From JBBDJB01 sp040880125 (GTDB lineage: Bacteria; Planctomycetota; Planctomycetia; Pirellulales; JBBDJB01), in contig JBBDJB010000037.1 in assembly GCA_040880125.1 (NCBI GenBank), positions 1 to 19,517 on the forward strand: a stretch of 19,517 nt of DNA, in the 5' to 3' direction. The notes below the pieces were generated by a model. The model did not search any database. It was not told where the DNA came from and saw nothing but the letters and a program-made list of their open reading frames with translations. The translations under genes and the position numbers were made by a program. The stretch's first letter is position 1, and every line of letters starts with the position of its first letter. Positions 6,916 through 15,401 of this stretch are shown here, in pieces.

Positions 6916-9900
6916 ATGACGCACCGCCGCGAACGTCTTCAATTGCTCGGCTGGCTTATCGCGACCGCGATGTGCGCGACGGTCGCCTTCGGGCCGTCGG
7001 CAGCCGCGCCGCCCCGCTCGGAACACCGCGACGGCCTGCGCGAAAACACGCCCGCCGTCCACGCCCTGACCGACGCCCGAATTGTCGTGGCACCGGGACG
7101 GGTGATCGAAAAGGGGACCGTCGTCATCCGCGACGGCGTAATCGAAGCGGTCGGCGCGGATGTCACACCGCCGGACGACGCCCGCATCTGGTCGCAAGAA
7201 GGCAAGTCGATCTATGCCGGGTTGATCGACGCCTACAGTGAAATGTCCGGCGACGCCGCCGCGGACACCCCGGCCGGTTACTGGAATAATAACGTCACAC
7301 CGCAAGTCCGCGCCGCGGAACACTTCTCGGCGGACAATGAATTGAACCGGAAGCTGCGAAGCCAGGGCATCGTAGCGCGATTGGTGGCGCCCTCGGCCAA
7401 TATCGTCAAGGGCATCAGCGCGCTGGTGTCAACGGGCGATGAAAACGGCGGCCGCTCGTTGCTCAGTCGCGAGGCTGGATTACATCTACAACTTTCTCCG
7501 GTGCGCCGCAGCCGCGACTCGTATCCGAACTCGCCCATGGGCGCGGTCGCCCTGGTGCGGCAGGCGTTCTACGACGCCGATTGGTACGGCCGCGCCTGGC
7601 AAGCCTACCAAGCGAACTCGCAACTACCTCGGCCGGAGACAAACATTGCGCTGGACGTGCTGAGCGACGTAGTCGAGAGGCACATGCCGGTCATCGTCGA
7701 CTCGCGTGACGTCTTATATTTCATGCGGGCGGATCGGCTGGGTAAGGAATTCGGGCTGAACGTCGTGGTGCGCGGCTCGGGGCGCGAGTATCGCCGGCTG
7801 GACGCGGTGCGCGAATCCGGCCGCGTGGTGCTGGTGCCGCTGAACTTTCCGCAGGCGCCAAACGTGGCCACGCCCGAGGCCGCCATGGATGCGACCCTGG
7901 AGGAGCTGATGCACTGGGACATCGCTCCGGAGAATCCCGCCCGCCTGGCACGCGCCGGCGTGCGGATCGCGCTGACCACGGATCGGCTGAGCGACCCGGG
8001 CACGTTTCTCGCCCAGGTGCGCAAGGCGGTGGAGCGAGGGCTGGACAAAGAAGACGCCCTGCGTGCGGTCACCACCACGCCGGCCGATCTGTTGGGCGTT
8101 GCCGCCGAGATGGGCAGCATCGAGACGGGCAAGGCAGCCTACCTAATCGTCACCGACGGTGATCTTTTCGAAGACGACACGAAGGTCATGGAGACCTGGG
8201 TCGACGGCCGCCGCTATGAAGTGACCGCACCGGAGCCGCTCGACGTTCGCGGCACGTGGGAGGTGACACTTTCGCGGCCCGATGGCGAAGAGCAGCAGCT
8301 TGAGCTGGCGCTGCGAGGCCGCCCCAATCGCCTCGCCGGGGACCTTTCTTTAGGCGATAAGAAGGCCAAGCTGCGAAACGTCGACTTCGAAGCGGGCCGC
8401 CTGACTGCGGTGGTCGAGGGCAAGTCGCTGGACTGGGACGGTATCGTGCGGATGAGCGGCGCGGTGACGCAGTCGGCCGATGCCGAGTTGAACTGGACCG
8501 GCAGCGTTCTCTGGGCGGATGGCTCGCGCACCGATGCCTCCGCGAGGCGGACCTCGTCCGAAGTCCCCTCCGAAAAGGACGAGAAGGACGACGACGATTC
8601 CGACGACCAGGAAGATCAGGACAACTCGCCAGAGGAGGATGCGGAGGAGGAACCGGAGGAGGAAGCAGAATCGGATTCCGATCCGGGCGAACAGCCTGAA
8701 GAACAACAGCCCGACGAAGGTGAAAAGCAAGTAGAAGAGGAGGAAGAGAAAGAGCAGGGCGAGGAAGATGAGGACGAACAAGACGCGCCCGAGGAAGAAG
8801 GCGAGGAGCAAGACGACGCGGAAGACGCCGACGACGATGATGAGGAAGGCGACGATGATGAGGAAGACGAGGACGAGGACGAGGACGAGCCGCGGCGGGC
8901 ACTGTACGACGTGAACTATCCGCTCGGCGCGTTCGGCCGCAGCGAACTACCGCAGCAGCACGAAGTGGTGCTGCTAAAGGGTGCCACTGTGTGGACCGGG
9001 GGACCGCAGGGGACTATCGAACAGGCGGACATCCTGATTCGCAGCGGCAAGATCGCCGAGTTGGGCCAGGGGATCGAAGCCCCCGAGGGCGCCGAGGTGG
9101 TCGACGCCACTGGGATGCACATCTCGCCCGGCATCATCGACTGCCATTCGCACATTGCCACCGACGGCGGCGTGAACGAGAGCGCCCAGGCGATCACGGC
9201 CGAAGTTCGTATCGGCGACTTCATCGACTCGGAAGACATCAACATCTACCGCCAGCTTGCCGGCGGAGTGACCGCGTCGAACATCCTACACGGTTCGGCC
9301 AACCCGATTGGCGGGCAGAACCAGGTGATCAAGATGCGTTGGGGAGCGCTGCCCGAGCAGATCAAGTTTGCCCAGGCGCCGCCGGGCATCAAGTTCGCCC
9401 TGGGGGAGAACGTCAAGCAGAGCAACTGGGGCGACGGCTTCAACTCGCGGTACCCGCAGTCGCGGATGGGCGTCGAGCAGATCATGCGCGACGCTTTCCG
9501 CGCCGCCCGCGCCTACCAGGCGCAGTGGGACGCCTGGGAGCAAAACCGCCAGGGGCTTCCCCCCCGGCGCGATCTGGAGCTACAAACCCTGTCGGAGATT
9601 CTGCGGGGCGAGCGTTGGGTTCATTGCCACTCGTACCGGCAAGATGAGATCCTCGCCCTGATTCGCACGGCCGACGAATTCGACTTCCGCATCGGCACGT
9701 TCCAGCACATCTTGGAGGGCTACAAGGTGGCCACCGAGATGGCCGAGCACGGTGCCATGGGTTCCAGCTTTTCGGACTGGTGGGCGTACAAGTTCGAAGT
9801 TTACGACGCCATCCCGTATAACGGCTCGCTGATGCACAACGCCGGCGTGGTCGTCTCGTTCAACTCCGACGACGCCGAGCTCGCGCGGCGGCTCAACATG

Positions 9901-10311
9901 GAAGCCGGCAAGGCGGTGAAGTACGGCGGGGTTCCGCCGGAGGAGGCGCTGAAGTTCGTGACGCTCAATCCGGCCAAGCAGTTGCGCATCGACAAGTACA
10001 CCGGCTCAATCGAGCCGGGCAAGGACGCCGACTTGGCGATCTGGAACGGTCCGCCGATGTCGTCCCTCGCCCGATGCGAGCAGACTTGGGTCGACGGTCG
10101 CAAGTATTTTGACCGCGAAGAGGACGCTCGGATGCAGCGCGAGGCCCGCGCCATGCACGCGGCGCTGGCTCAGCGGATTTTGGACGAGGGCGCCGAGATG
10201 CGTCGCCCCGGCGAGCGCGACCCGATGGACGCGGAGCTGTGGCCCCGCTACGACGAATTCTGCGCGCACCACGAGCATCCTCACCTGGAAGGAGAAGAAC
10301 ACGATGAGTAA
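6916..10311 (+). CDS. Exported two-module amidohydrolase with long acidic linker
   Basis: The 1131-residue protein starts with a signal peptide (residues 1 to about 31; the HRRERLQLLGWLI start is faintly Tat-like). The first amidohydrolase-superfamily module (about 40-440) has the flanking metal-independent motifs, but the HxH is replaced by Tyr107-Ser-Glu109 after YAGLID, so it is probably not catalytic. Residues about 445-550 form a beta-rich stretch. Residues 553-658 are an Asp/Glu-rich linker. The second module (about 670-1090) looks intact: PGIIDCHSH with His744/His746, HCHSY (His903/His905), FQHI (His931) and FNSDD (Asp985), as in imidazolonepropionase-like hydrolases acting on cyclic amides or peptides. 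The C-terminus is His/Glu-rich. The substrate is unknown. The gene overlaps the next by 8 bp, suggesting translational coupling. The ATG at 6916 is chosen for its RBS and signal peptide. Confidence 0.88.
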   Translation: MTHRRERLQLLGWLIATAMCATVAFGPSAAAPPRSEHRDGLRENTPAVHALTDARIVVAPGRVIEKGTVVIRDGVIEAVGADVTPPDDARIWSQEGKSIYAGLIDAYSEMSGDAAADTPAGYWNNNVTPQVRAAEHFSADNELNRKLRSQGIVARLVAPSANIVKGISALVSTGDENGGRSLLSREAGLHLQLSPVRRSRDSYPNSPMGAVALVRQAFYDADWYGRAWQAYQANSQLPRPETNIALDVLSDVVERHMPVIVDSRDVLYFMRADRLGKEFGLNVVVRGSGREYRRLDAVRESGRVVLVPLNFPQAPNVATPEAAMDATLEELMHWDIAPENPARLARAGVRIALTTDRLSDPGTFLAQVRKAVERGLDKEDALRAVTTTPADLLGVAAEMGSIETGKAAYLIVTDGDLFEDDTKVMETWVDGRRYEVTAPEPLDVRGTWEVTLSRPDGEEQQLELALRGRPNRLAGDLSLGDKKAKLRNVDFEAGRLTAVVEGKSLDWDGIVRMSGAVTQSADAELNWTGSVLWADGSRTDASARRTSSEVPSEKDEKDDDDSDDQEDQDNSPEEDAEEEPEEEAESDSDPGEQPEEQQPDEGEKQVEEEEEKEQGEEDEDEQDAPEEEGEEQDDAEDADDDDEEGDDDEEDEDEDEDEPRRALYDVNYPLGAFGRSELPQQHEVVLLKGATVWTGGPQGTIEQADILIRSGKIAELGQGIEAPEGAEVVDATGMHISPGIIDCHSHIATDGGVNESAQAITAEVRIGDFIDSEDINIYRQLAGGVTASNILHGSANPIGGQNQVIKMRWGALPEQIKFAQAPPGIKFALGENVKQSNWGDGFNSRYPQSRMGVEQIMRDAFRAARAYQAQWDAWEQNRQGLPPRRDLELQTLSEILRGERWVHCHSYRQDEILALIRTADEFDFRIGTFQHILEGYKVATEMAEHGAMGSSFSDWWAYKFEVYDAIPYNGSLMHNAGVVVSFNSDDAELARRLNMEAGKAVKYGGVPPEEALKFVTLNPAKQLRIDKYTGSIEPGKDADLAIWNGPPMSSLARCEQTWVDGRKYFDREEDARMQREARAMHAALAQRILDEGAEMRRPGERDPMDAELWPRYDEFCAHHEHPHLEGEEHDE
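8572..8889 (+). other. Acidic low-complexity linker coding segment
   Basis: This segment encodes residues 553-658 of the first amidohydrolase. By direct count, 71 of 106 residues are Asp or Glu, with Gln, Pro and Gly making up much of the rest. The coding strand is strongly purine-rich (runs of GAG/GAA/GAC/GAT). Mixed codons rather than one repeated unit argue against recent slippage. The segment should be disordered and highly negatively charged, possibly a calcium-binding spacer between the two modules. Confidence 0.9.
10289..10294 (+). promoter_or_regulatory. Ribosome-binding site of the second amidohydrolase gene
   Basis: AAGGAG lies nine bases before the ATG at 10304, inside the end of the preceding gene. 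It supports this start and the 8-bp coupled overlap. Confidence 0.65.
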
Positions 10312-11587
10312 CCTCAAACCAGCGGCCGCCCTGCTCGCTGTTGCCGCATTGCTCACCTATGGTGGTGTGCAAGTTTCCGCGTCTCCAGAAGTGCCCGGCG
10401 CGCCGCAAGGAAAGCCAATCGCGCTGGTCGGTGGGACCGTCCATACCGTTTCCGGCGAGGAAATTCAGTCGGGCACGATTGTGTTCGCCGACGGAAAGAT
10501 CGTGGCGCTGGGGACCGACGTGGAAGTACCCGACGACGCCGAGCAGATCGACGTCTCCGGCAAGCACGTCTATCCGGGCTTGATCGAGTCGTACAGCAAC
10601 ATTGGCCTGACGGAAATCGAATCAGTGCGGGCCACGCGCGACGAGCGCGAGACTGGCAGCATCAATCCGAATGTCACGGCCCGCGTGGCGGTCAACCCGG
10701 ACAGCGAGTTGATCCCCGTCGCCCGCAGCAACGGAATCCTCGTCGCCCTCACGGTGCCCTCGGGCGGTACCGTTTCCGGCAAATCGTCGCTGATGATGCT
10801 CGACGGCTGGACGTGGGAAGAGATGACGCTGCGTTCGCCGATCGCCATGCACGTCAGCCTGGGCTCCGACTCGCAGCGCGAATCCGTTAAGGAGGCGCTC
10901 GAGGACGCCCGCGCGTATCACAAGGCTCGCGCGGCGACGAGCGAGGATCCGGCCCGGCACCCGTTCGACTCACGCTGGGAGGCGCTGGGGCCGGTTCTGG
11001 ACGGAGAGCTGCCGATCATCGTCGACGCGGAAAGCGTCGAGGACATCCAGACGGCAGTCGCCTTCGCCAATCAAGAGGACCTGAAGCTGATCATCTACGG
11101 CGGGTATTCCGCGCCCGACTGCGCGGAGCTGCTCAAGAAGCACTCGGTGCCGGTGATCGTGGGCGGGGTGCATCGTCTGCCGCGGCGGCGTTCGTCTCCC
11201 TATGACGAGCCGTTTCGCGTGGCGGCGCGGCTGCACGAAGCCGGCGTCACGTTCTGCATCAGCGCCAGCGGTCGATTCGGTGCCTCCGATGTGCGGAATA
11301 TGCCGTATCACGTCGCCACGGCCGCGGCGTTCGGGCTGCCGCAGGATGCCGCCGTCAAGTCGATGACGCTTTACCCGGCACAAATCTTCGGCGTCGCCGA
11401 CCGGGTCGGTTCGCTGGAGGCCGGCAAGGACGCCACGCTGTTTGTCAGCGACGGCCCGGTGCTGGACATTCCCTCGCACGTCGAGCGGGCGTATATTCAA
11501 GGGCGCGAGGTCGATCTTTCCGACCGGCACAAGCGGCTTTGGGAGAAGTACAAGGAGCGCTACCAGCGCCTCGGCATTGAGAATTAG
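10304..11587 (+). CDS. Exported amidohydrolase-like protein lacking the HxH motif
   Basis: The 427-residue protein has a signal peptide (residues 1-26, ending VQVSA). It then shows the N-terminal composite beta domain of amidohydrolases (IALVGGTVHTVSGEEIQSGTIVFADGKIVALG). The expected 'PGLIDxHxH' reads YPGLIESYSN, so the two metal-binding histidines are absent. The C-terminal family motif is well kept (MTLYPAQIFGVADRVGSLEAGKDATLFVSDGP). It resembles the first module of the preceding gene, which has YSE at the same place, so the two are probably related by duplication and serve a structural or substrate-binding role next to the catalytic module. The frame is open further upstream inside the previous gene, but the ATG at 10304 has a good RBS and starts the signal peptide. 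The operon context suggests a periplasmic complex. Confidence 0.85.
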   Translation: MSNLKPAAALLAVAALLTYGGVQVSASPEVPGAPQGKPIALVGGTVHTVSGEEIQSGTIVFADGKIVALGTDVEVPDDAEQIDVSGKHVYPGLIESYSNIGLTEIESVRATRDERETGSINPNVTARVAVNPDSELIPVARSNGILVALTVPSGGTVSGKSSLMMLDGWTWEEMTLRSPIAMHVSLGSDSQRESVKEALEDARAYHKARAATSEDPARHPFDSRWEALGPVLDGELPIIVDAESVEDIQTAVAFANQEDLKLIIYGGYSAPDCAELLKKHSVPVIVGGVHRLPRRRSSPYDEPFRVAARLHEAGVTFCISASGRFGASDVRNMPYHVATAAAFGLPQDAAVKSMTLYPAQIFGVADRVGSLEAGKDATLFVSDGPVLDIPSHVERAYIQGREVDLSDRHKRLWEKYKERYQRLGIEN

Positions 11588-11674
11588 CTCCATCACTCGT
11601 GGGCCGGTGCTGGGTAAGATCACGCTCGCCCATGCACGCCAAGATCACGCCTTCAAAGCAACGGAGACTAAACG

Positions 11675-12283
11675 ATGAGACGGATCGCACTGCTTGCGAT
11701 GTTGACCGCCGTATTGGTTGCAAACCACTGCCAAGCCGCCGACGAGGCGACTGGGAAATCCGATGACGCGCCTGGGAAATCCGAGGGACCGGCTTTGAAA
11801 TTCGAGATGAGCACGCTGGACGGGAAGAAGGTCGACCTGGCCGAGAAATACGCCGGTAAAGTTGTGCTGCTGGTGAACGTCGCCAGCAAGTGCGGGTATA
11901 CGCCGCAATACGCTGCCCTGCAGGAACTGCACGAAAAGTACGCCGAGAAGGGGCTGGCCGTGGTGGGCGTGCCGTGCAATCAGTTCGGCGGTCAGGAGCC
12001 CGGCACCGCCGACGAGATCCAAGAGTTCTGCAGCGAGAACTATGGCGTCACGTTCGACCTGACGGAAAAAGTAGACGTCAACGGCGAAAAGAGTTGCGGG
12101 CTGTACAAGTTCCTCACCTCCGAGGAGACGAACAAAGAGTTCGCCGGGCCGATTAAGTGGAACTTCGAGAAGTTCCTGATCGACCGCCAGGGCAATGTCG
12201 TCGCCCGCTACGCCTCGCGCGTGAAGCCCGAGTCGGAAGAAATGGTGAAGGCCATCGAGGCGCGACTGGCCAAGCCGGAGTGA
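11675..12283 (+). CDS. Exported glutathione peroxidase (Cys-type, probably thioredoxin-dependent)
   Basis: The 202-residue protein has a signal peptide (residues 1-21) and a Lys/Asp-rich spacer before the thioredoxin-fold domain (about 41-200). Glutathione-peroxidase motifs are clear: VNVASKCGYTPQY with peroxidatic Cys73, PCNQFGGQEPG with Gln107, and KWNFEKFLI with Trp162-Asn163, completing the catalytic tetrad. Cys119 in EFCSENYG is at the site of the resolving Cys in thioredoxin-dependent members. It should reduce hydroperoxides outside the cytoplasm; the reductant there is not identified. It lies 87 bp after the amidohydrolase pair, so co-transcription is possible but unproven. The ATG at 11675 starts the signal peptide. 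It uses Cys and not selenocysteine at the active site. Confidence 0.93.
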   Translation: MRRIALLAMLTAVLVANHCQAADEATGKSDDAPGKSEGPALKFEMSTLDGKKVDLAEKYAGKVVLLVNVASKCGYTPQYAALQELHEKYAEKGLAVVGVPCNQFGGQEPGTADEIQEFCSENYGVTFDLTEKVDVNGEKSCGLYKFLTSEETNKEFAGPIKWNFEKFLIDRQGNVVARYASRVKPESEEMVKAIEARLAKPE

Positions 12284-12292
12284 TCGGCACAC

Positions 12293-12314
12293 GGTCCGAC
12301 CAGCGGACCCTGCC
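12293..12314. repeat. Diverged copy of the GGTCCGC palindromic repeat
   Basis: The sequence GGTCCGACCAGCGGACC followed by CTGCC differs at three positions from the matching 22 bases of the repeat at 15404-15425. Its GGTCCG/CGGACC arms form a six-bp stem with a five-base loop. It lies directly after the glutathione peroxidase stop. A half-site, GGCGGACCCTAT, appears at 12424-12435 near the other end of the same spacer. Confidence 0.5.
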
Positions 12315-12392
12315 TGCCTGTGTGTGTTGACATGCTGACGTGAAGTCGGCGATCGCTCCGCAGTGTCCCATCGACCACAAGGGCAGAAGAAC

Positions 12393-12423
<31 letters not shown>

Positions 12424-12436
12424 GGCGGACCCTATG

Positions 12437-13324
12437 TCAGTCGGCCAGGCTGTAGCGAAACATGCAGTATAGCGCGCTGAAGGCGTCGCGGATGCCGATC
12501 TTTTTGCCTTCGCCGTAGCTGCGGCGCTGATAGGAAATCGGCACTTCCGTGATGCGGAGCTTGCGACGGGCCAGCTTGGCCGTGATCTCCGGCTCAAAGC
12601 CGAAGCGGTTCTGGCACACGGGTATCTGCTGGAGGACCGAGCGTCGAAATACCTTGTAACAGGTCTCCATGTCGGTCAGCCGCTGCCCGGTCAACAGGTT
12701 TGAAACCCGGGTGAGCATGCGATTGCCCCAGCGGTGGACGCGGGAGCCGTCGCCCGGCGAGTCGCCGAGGAATCGCGAGCCGTAGACCACGTCCGCGCGG
12801 TTGTCCACGATGGGCTCGATCAGCCGCGCGTATTCGCTCGGATCGTATTCCAGGTCGGCGTCCTGCACGATTACCAGATCGCTGGTGGCGTGTTGAAAAG
12901 CGGTCCGCAGCGCGGCGCCTTTGCCCTGGTTTTGATCGTGAAAGTAGACGCGAATGCCCGGTTCGTCGGCCAGTTCTTCCAGGATCTCGCGGGTGCCGTC
13001 CGTGCTGGCGTCGTCAACGATGATCAACTCCGTGGTCAGCGGCGATTGCTGCACGCGGCGAACGATCTGCCGGATGGTGGCACTTTCATTAAACACGGGC
13101 ATCGCCACGGTCAACGTGCAGGGCGGCGCTTGCTGCTCTTCGGTGATTTGCGTCAGCGCGGCTTCGGCCTCGGCGATCGTCTGCTCGACGCGGTGCAGCG
13201 TCTGCGGATCGGCCGGCGGAGCGTGCTGCTCATGCACGTCTCGCGAGTCGTACGAGGGAACGACCGGGACCGCCAAGTTCGGCCAGGGGTCGGACGGCAG
13301 TTGCGTATCGCTGGTGTTGCTCAT
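12437..13324 (-). CDS. GT2 glycosyltransferase, polyprenyl/dolichyl-phosphate sugar synthase-like
   Basis: The 295-residue protein has an N-terminal extension of about 68 residues, with a helical, possibly coiled-coil part at 40-65, and then a GT-A fold. Motifs are LTVAMPVFNE (71-80), IIVDDASTDGT (101-111), NQGKGAALRTAF (132-143) and the metal-binding DADLEY (155-160). Later come RLTDMETCYKVFRR and FGFEPEITAKLARR, characteristic of dolichol-phosphate mannosyltransferase/DPM1-like enzymes. It probably transfers a hexose from a nucleotide sugar to undecaprenyl phosphate on the cytoplasmic side; no membrane helices are present. The ATG overlaps the stop of the upstream membrane protein gene (ATGA, 13321-13324), with GGGAGG just upstream. 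The open frame beyond this start is a shadow of that gene. The sugar is unknown. Confidence 0.92.
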   Translation of the reverse strand: MSNTSDTQLPSDPWPNLAVPVVPSYDSRDVHEQHAPPADPQTLHRVEQTIAEAEAALTQITEEQQAPPCTLTVAMPVFNESATIRQIVRRVQQSPLTTELIIVDDASTDGTREILEELADEPGIRVYFHDQNQGKGAALRTAFQHATSDLVIVQDADLEYDPSEYARLIEPIVDNRADVVYGSRFLGDSPGDGSRVHRWGNRMLTRVSNLLTGQRLTDMETCYKVFRRSVLQQIPVCQNRFGFEPEITAKLARRKLRITEVPISYQRRSYGEGKKIGIRDAFSALYCMFRYSLAD

Positions 13325-15084
13325 GAGTCCTCCCGGGATGTGGAGCGGCGCAGTAATGTGGGACTTCGGAGGGCACGCTCGCCCGCGATGGATTCCGCGC
13401 GGCCGGCCGTCGGAATCGCCGGCCAGGTGACGGATCCCTCGGGCATGCGGTCGCTGATGCGGCGCTGGGCGACGGGCAAGTAGGCGGGGCTTTCGGGCAG
13501 GTCGTACTTCTCGCGGCGCCCGTAAAGTTGCGCCAGCCCGTCCTGGTACAGCAGCACCCACTCGCGCTGCTGGTCCTGCCATTGCATGACGGCGACCGAG
13601 TGCGGAAAGCGGCGATCGACAAGCACCAGGTCGGGCTCGCCGTAGTGCAGCACTTGCGTGGGATCGAGCGGACCGGAATCCGGGCTGCGGTAGCGCTTGC
13701 CCCCGGCTCTGCCCAAGATGAAGTCGAAGTTCATGTCGACCACTTCCTGCGGATAGCAGGTGCGGAAGCGGCCGTCGAAGGAGACCTTCACCTGCGGCGC
13801 CAGCGCCGCGATGGCATACTGGGCCCAATTGAACGACACCACCAGCTTGCCCGAGATGTCTTGCTCGGCCATGTAGGCGACCGCGTCAACGGGGTAGGAA
13901 CTCCGCTCGACGGGCAGATCGCCCAGCCGGGTGCTGAGCTTGCCGATCAAGAGCACGAACGTGAAAGCCAGCCCCACGTACAACAGCCGTGCGGGCCAAC
14001 GGGAAGTGACCGGCTGCATCGCCAGCGGCTTGCCCTCGGGCGATTTCAGCTCCACCTTGCGAAGCTTGACCAGCCACGACTCAACGTGGACCGGCAGCCA
14101 GAAGCCGCACAATAGCGCGAAAAACGCGATGTGCCGTAGGTGCGTGACGGCCTGCCACAGGACAATGGCCATCACGGCGTATTTAGTGAAGTCGCGGCGG
14201 CGCTCGGACCCGGCCAGGCCGACAATTGCCAGACCGACCAGCAGCGCAAACGCAAGGAAGAAGTCGTCGGTGAGCGAGGGAGCGGACCATTCGCTGATCT
14301 CGGGCCGCGGCTGGCCGAGCGAGCCGATCATCCACTGGTGCAGCCCTGGCCCGTAGGGATTGATCAGCGTGGCCAGTGCCGAGACGATTCCCACGGCGGC
14401 CAACTTGCCGACCATCGGCCAACCGGCGCGGCCGCGTTTCACCAGCGCTTCGATGCCGCGTCCGGCCAGGTAAACGCCCAGCACGCACAGCCCTGCCACA
14501 AAGCCGCCGTGGGAGTTGGTCCACACGACCATCACCACAGGCACCGGCAACAGCCAGCGGAGGTGCGCCTCGCCAGACTCGCTCCACCGCGCGAACGCCT
14601 TTTCCAGCAGAGCCATCAGTACGGCGAAGCAGACGAAGCTCAGCAGTTGCGGTCGCATCGACCAAAACGGCGTGAGGTTAAACGCGACGAGCAGTAACGT
14701 GGCGCACAGCGCGAACATGCCGACGCACTGCCGCTGGGCCGCGCGAATCATCAGCCAGATGACAAACAGTCCCAGCAGGCACTTGGCGGACATCAGTCCC
14801 ACGGGCCCCAGGTGGCGATAGCCGAGCGCCAGGGCAATCTCGCTGAGGTTCTCGTGATTGACCCAACGGTGATCGGGCGCGGTGAACGTGTGAGTGGCGG
14901 TCTGCGGAAGTTCGCCGTCGGCCAGCAGCTCTTCGCCGTACAGCACGTGTCCCCAGAGATCGGGGTCCACCATGTTGGGCGAGAGGGCAATGGCGCAGGC
15001 CAGGATCATGGCCGCGTAAAATCCGCCGGAGAGCCAGCGGTCTTGGTCGTCACTCGGGCACGAATTGGGCGCGGAGGGAGTCAT
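13321..15084 (-). CDS. Multi-pass membrane protein, GT-C-like glycosyltransferase candidate
   Basis: The 587-residue protein has roughly nine to eleven hydrophobic segments between residues about 20 and 382, then a soluble C-terminal domain (about 390-587). The first extracytoplasmic loop carries acidic residues in NMVDPDLWGHVLYGEELL (37-54), then HRWVNHENLSEIALA, RPQLLSF, WTNSHGGF and INPYG. This pattern is seen in GT-C-type, lipid-linked sugar-using membrane glycosyltransferases and related planctomycete hypotheticals. The C-terminal domain includes VSFNWAQYAIAALAP and VSFDGRFRTCYP. The product probably transfers a sugar from a polyprenyl-phosphate donor outside the membrane, with the coupled GT2 gene making the donor. 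That role is inferred from architecture and the ATGA overlap. The ATG at 15084 precedes the first hydrophobic segment by about 18 residues. Confidence 0.8.
   Translation of the reverse strand: MTPSAPNSCPSDDQDRWLSGGFYAAMILACAIALSPNMVDPDLWGHVLYGEELLADGELPQTATHTFTAPDHRWVNHENLSEIALALGYRHLGPVGLMSAKCLLGLFVIWLMIRAAQRQCVGMFALCATLLLVAFNLTPFWSMRPQLLSFVCFAVLMALLEKAFARWSESGEAHLRWLLPVPVVMVVWTNSHGGFVAGLCVLGVYLAGRGIEALVKRGRAGWPMVGKLAAVGIVSALATLINPYGPGLHQWMIGSLGQPRPEISEWSAPSLTDDFFLAFALLVGLAIVGLAGSERRRDFTKYAVMAIVLWQAVTHLRHIAFFALLCGFWLPVHVESWLVKLRKVELKSPEGKPLAMQPVTSRWPARLLYVGLAFTFVLLIGKLSTRLGDLPVERSSYPVDAVAYMAEQDISGKLVVSFNWAQYAIAALAPQVKVSFDGRFRTCYPQEVVDMNFDFILGRAGGKRYRSPDSGPLDPTQVLHYGEPDLVLVDRRFPHSVAVMQWQDQQREWVLLYQDGLAQLYGRREKYDLPESPAYLPVAQRRISDRMPEGSVTWPAIPTAGRAESIAGERALRSPTLLRRSTSREDS
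13329..13334 (-). promoter_or_regulatory. Ribosome-binding site of the GT2 gene
   Basis: On the minus strand GGGAGG lies four bases before the ATG at 13324, inside the end of the membrane protein gene. It fixes the GT2 start at the ATGA overlap. Confidence 0.7.
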
Positions 15085-15220
15085 GGCAACCTGGCAAGCG
15101 GTGAGGTAGGACGTCGCGCGTGCGACTTTTGAAACCTAGCTCACCTCGGTGCAGGTGCCGGACGCATTCGCGGGAACTCTCGCCGGCAAAACCGCTACAG
15201 GCGGGAGGAGTGGAACTGGT

Positions 15221-15244
15221 GGTAGGGTCCGCTGTGCGGACCAT
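15221..15244 (-). repeat. Palindromic repeat, left arm of a perfect 24-bp inverted pair
   Basis: This copy is exactly the reverse complement of 15402-15425 over all 24 bases. Its core GGTCCGCTGTGCGGACC is itself a hairpin with a seven-bp stem and a TGT loop. The arrangement, two hairpin-forming units in opposite orientation, resembles a BIME. Confidence 0.75.
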
Positions 15245-15328
15245 CAGTCGCGGAATTCACAAGAATTCCGATCGCCGTCGGGTTCGGCTGAACCCCTGCG
15301 AGCGCGAGGTACACGCCGTCTCCTTGGG

Positions 15329-15347
15329 CCTCTCCCCGAGGGAGAGG
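15329..15347. repeat. CCTCTCCC/GGGAGAGG hairpin repeat, copy 1
   Basis: CCTCTCCC and GGGAGAGG form a perfect eight-bp stem around the loop CGA. It lies inside the inverted pair at 15221-15425. Related copies are at 16385-16407 and about 16514-16529. Confidence 0.65.
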
Positions 15348-15356
15348 GAGCTGTCG

Positions 15357-15389
15357 ATCGGTCCGCTGGAAACCCGCTGTGCGGACCGA
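15357..15389. repeat. Degenerate GGTCCGC/GCGGACC element
   Basis: CGGTCCGC and GCGGACCG arms enclose a loop that contains a second partial unit, ACCCGCTGTGCGGACC. It appears to be a decayed or partly duplicated copy of the repeat that flanks it at 15221-15244 and 15402-15425. Confidence 0.5.
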
Positions 15390-15401
15390 ATCCAACGCCC
15401 C

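Noticed and set aside
8186..8902. Minus-strand open frame rich in Pro, Arg and Leu
   Set aside because: It is the complement of the acidic-linker coding segment; its bias comes from the GAG/GAC codons on the other strand.
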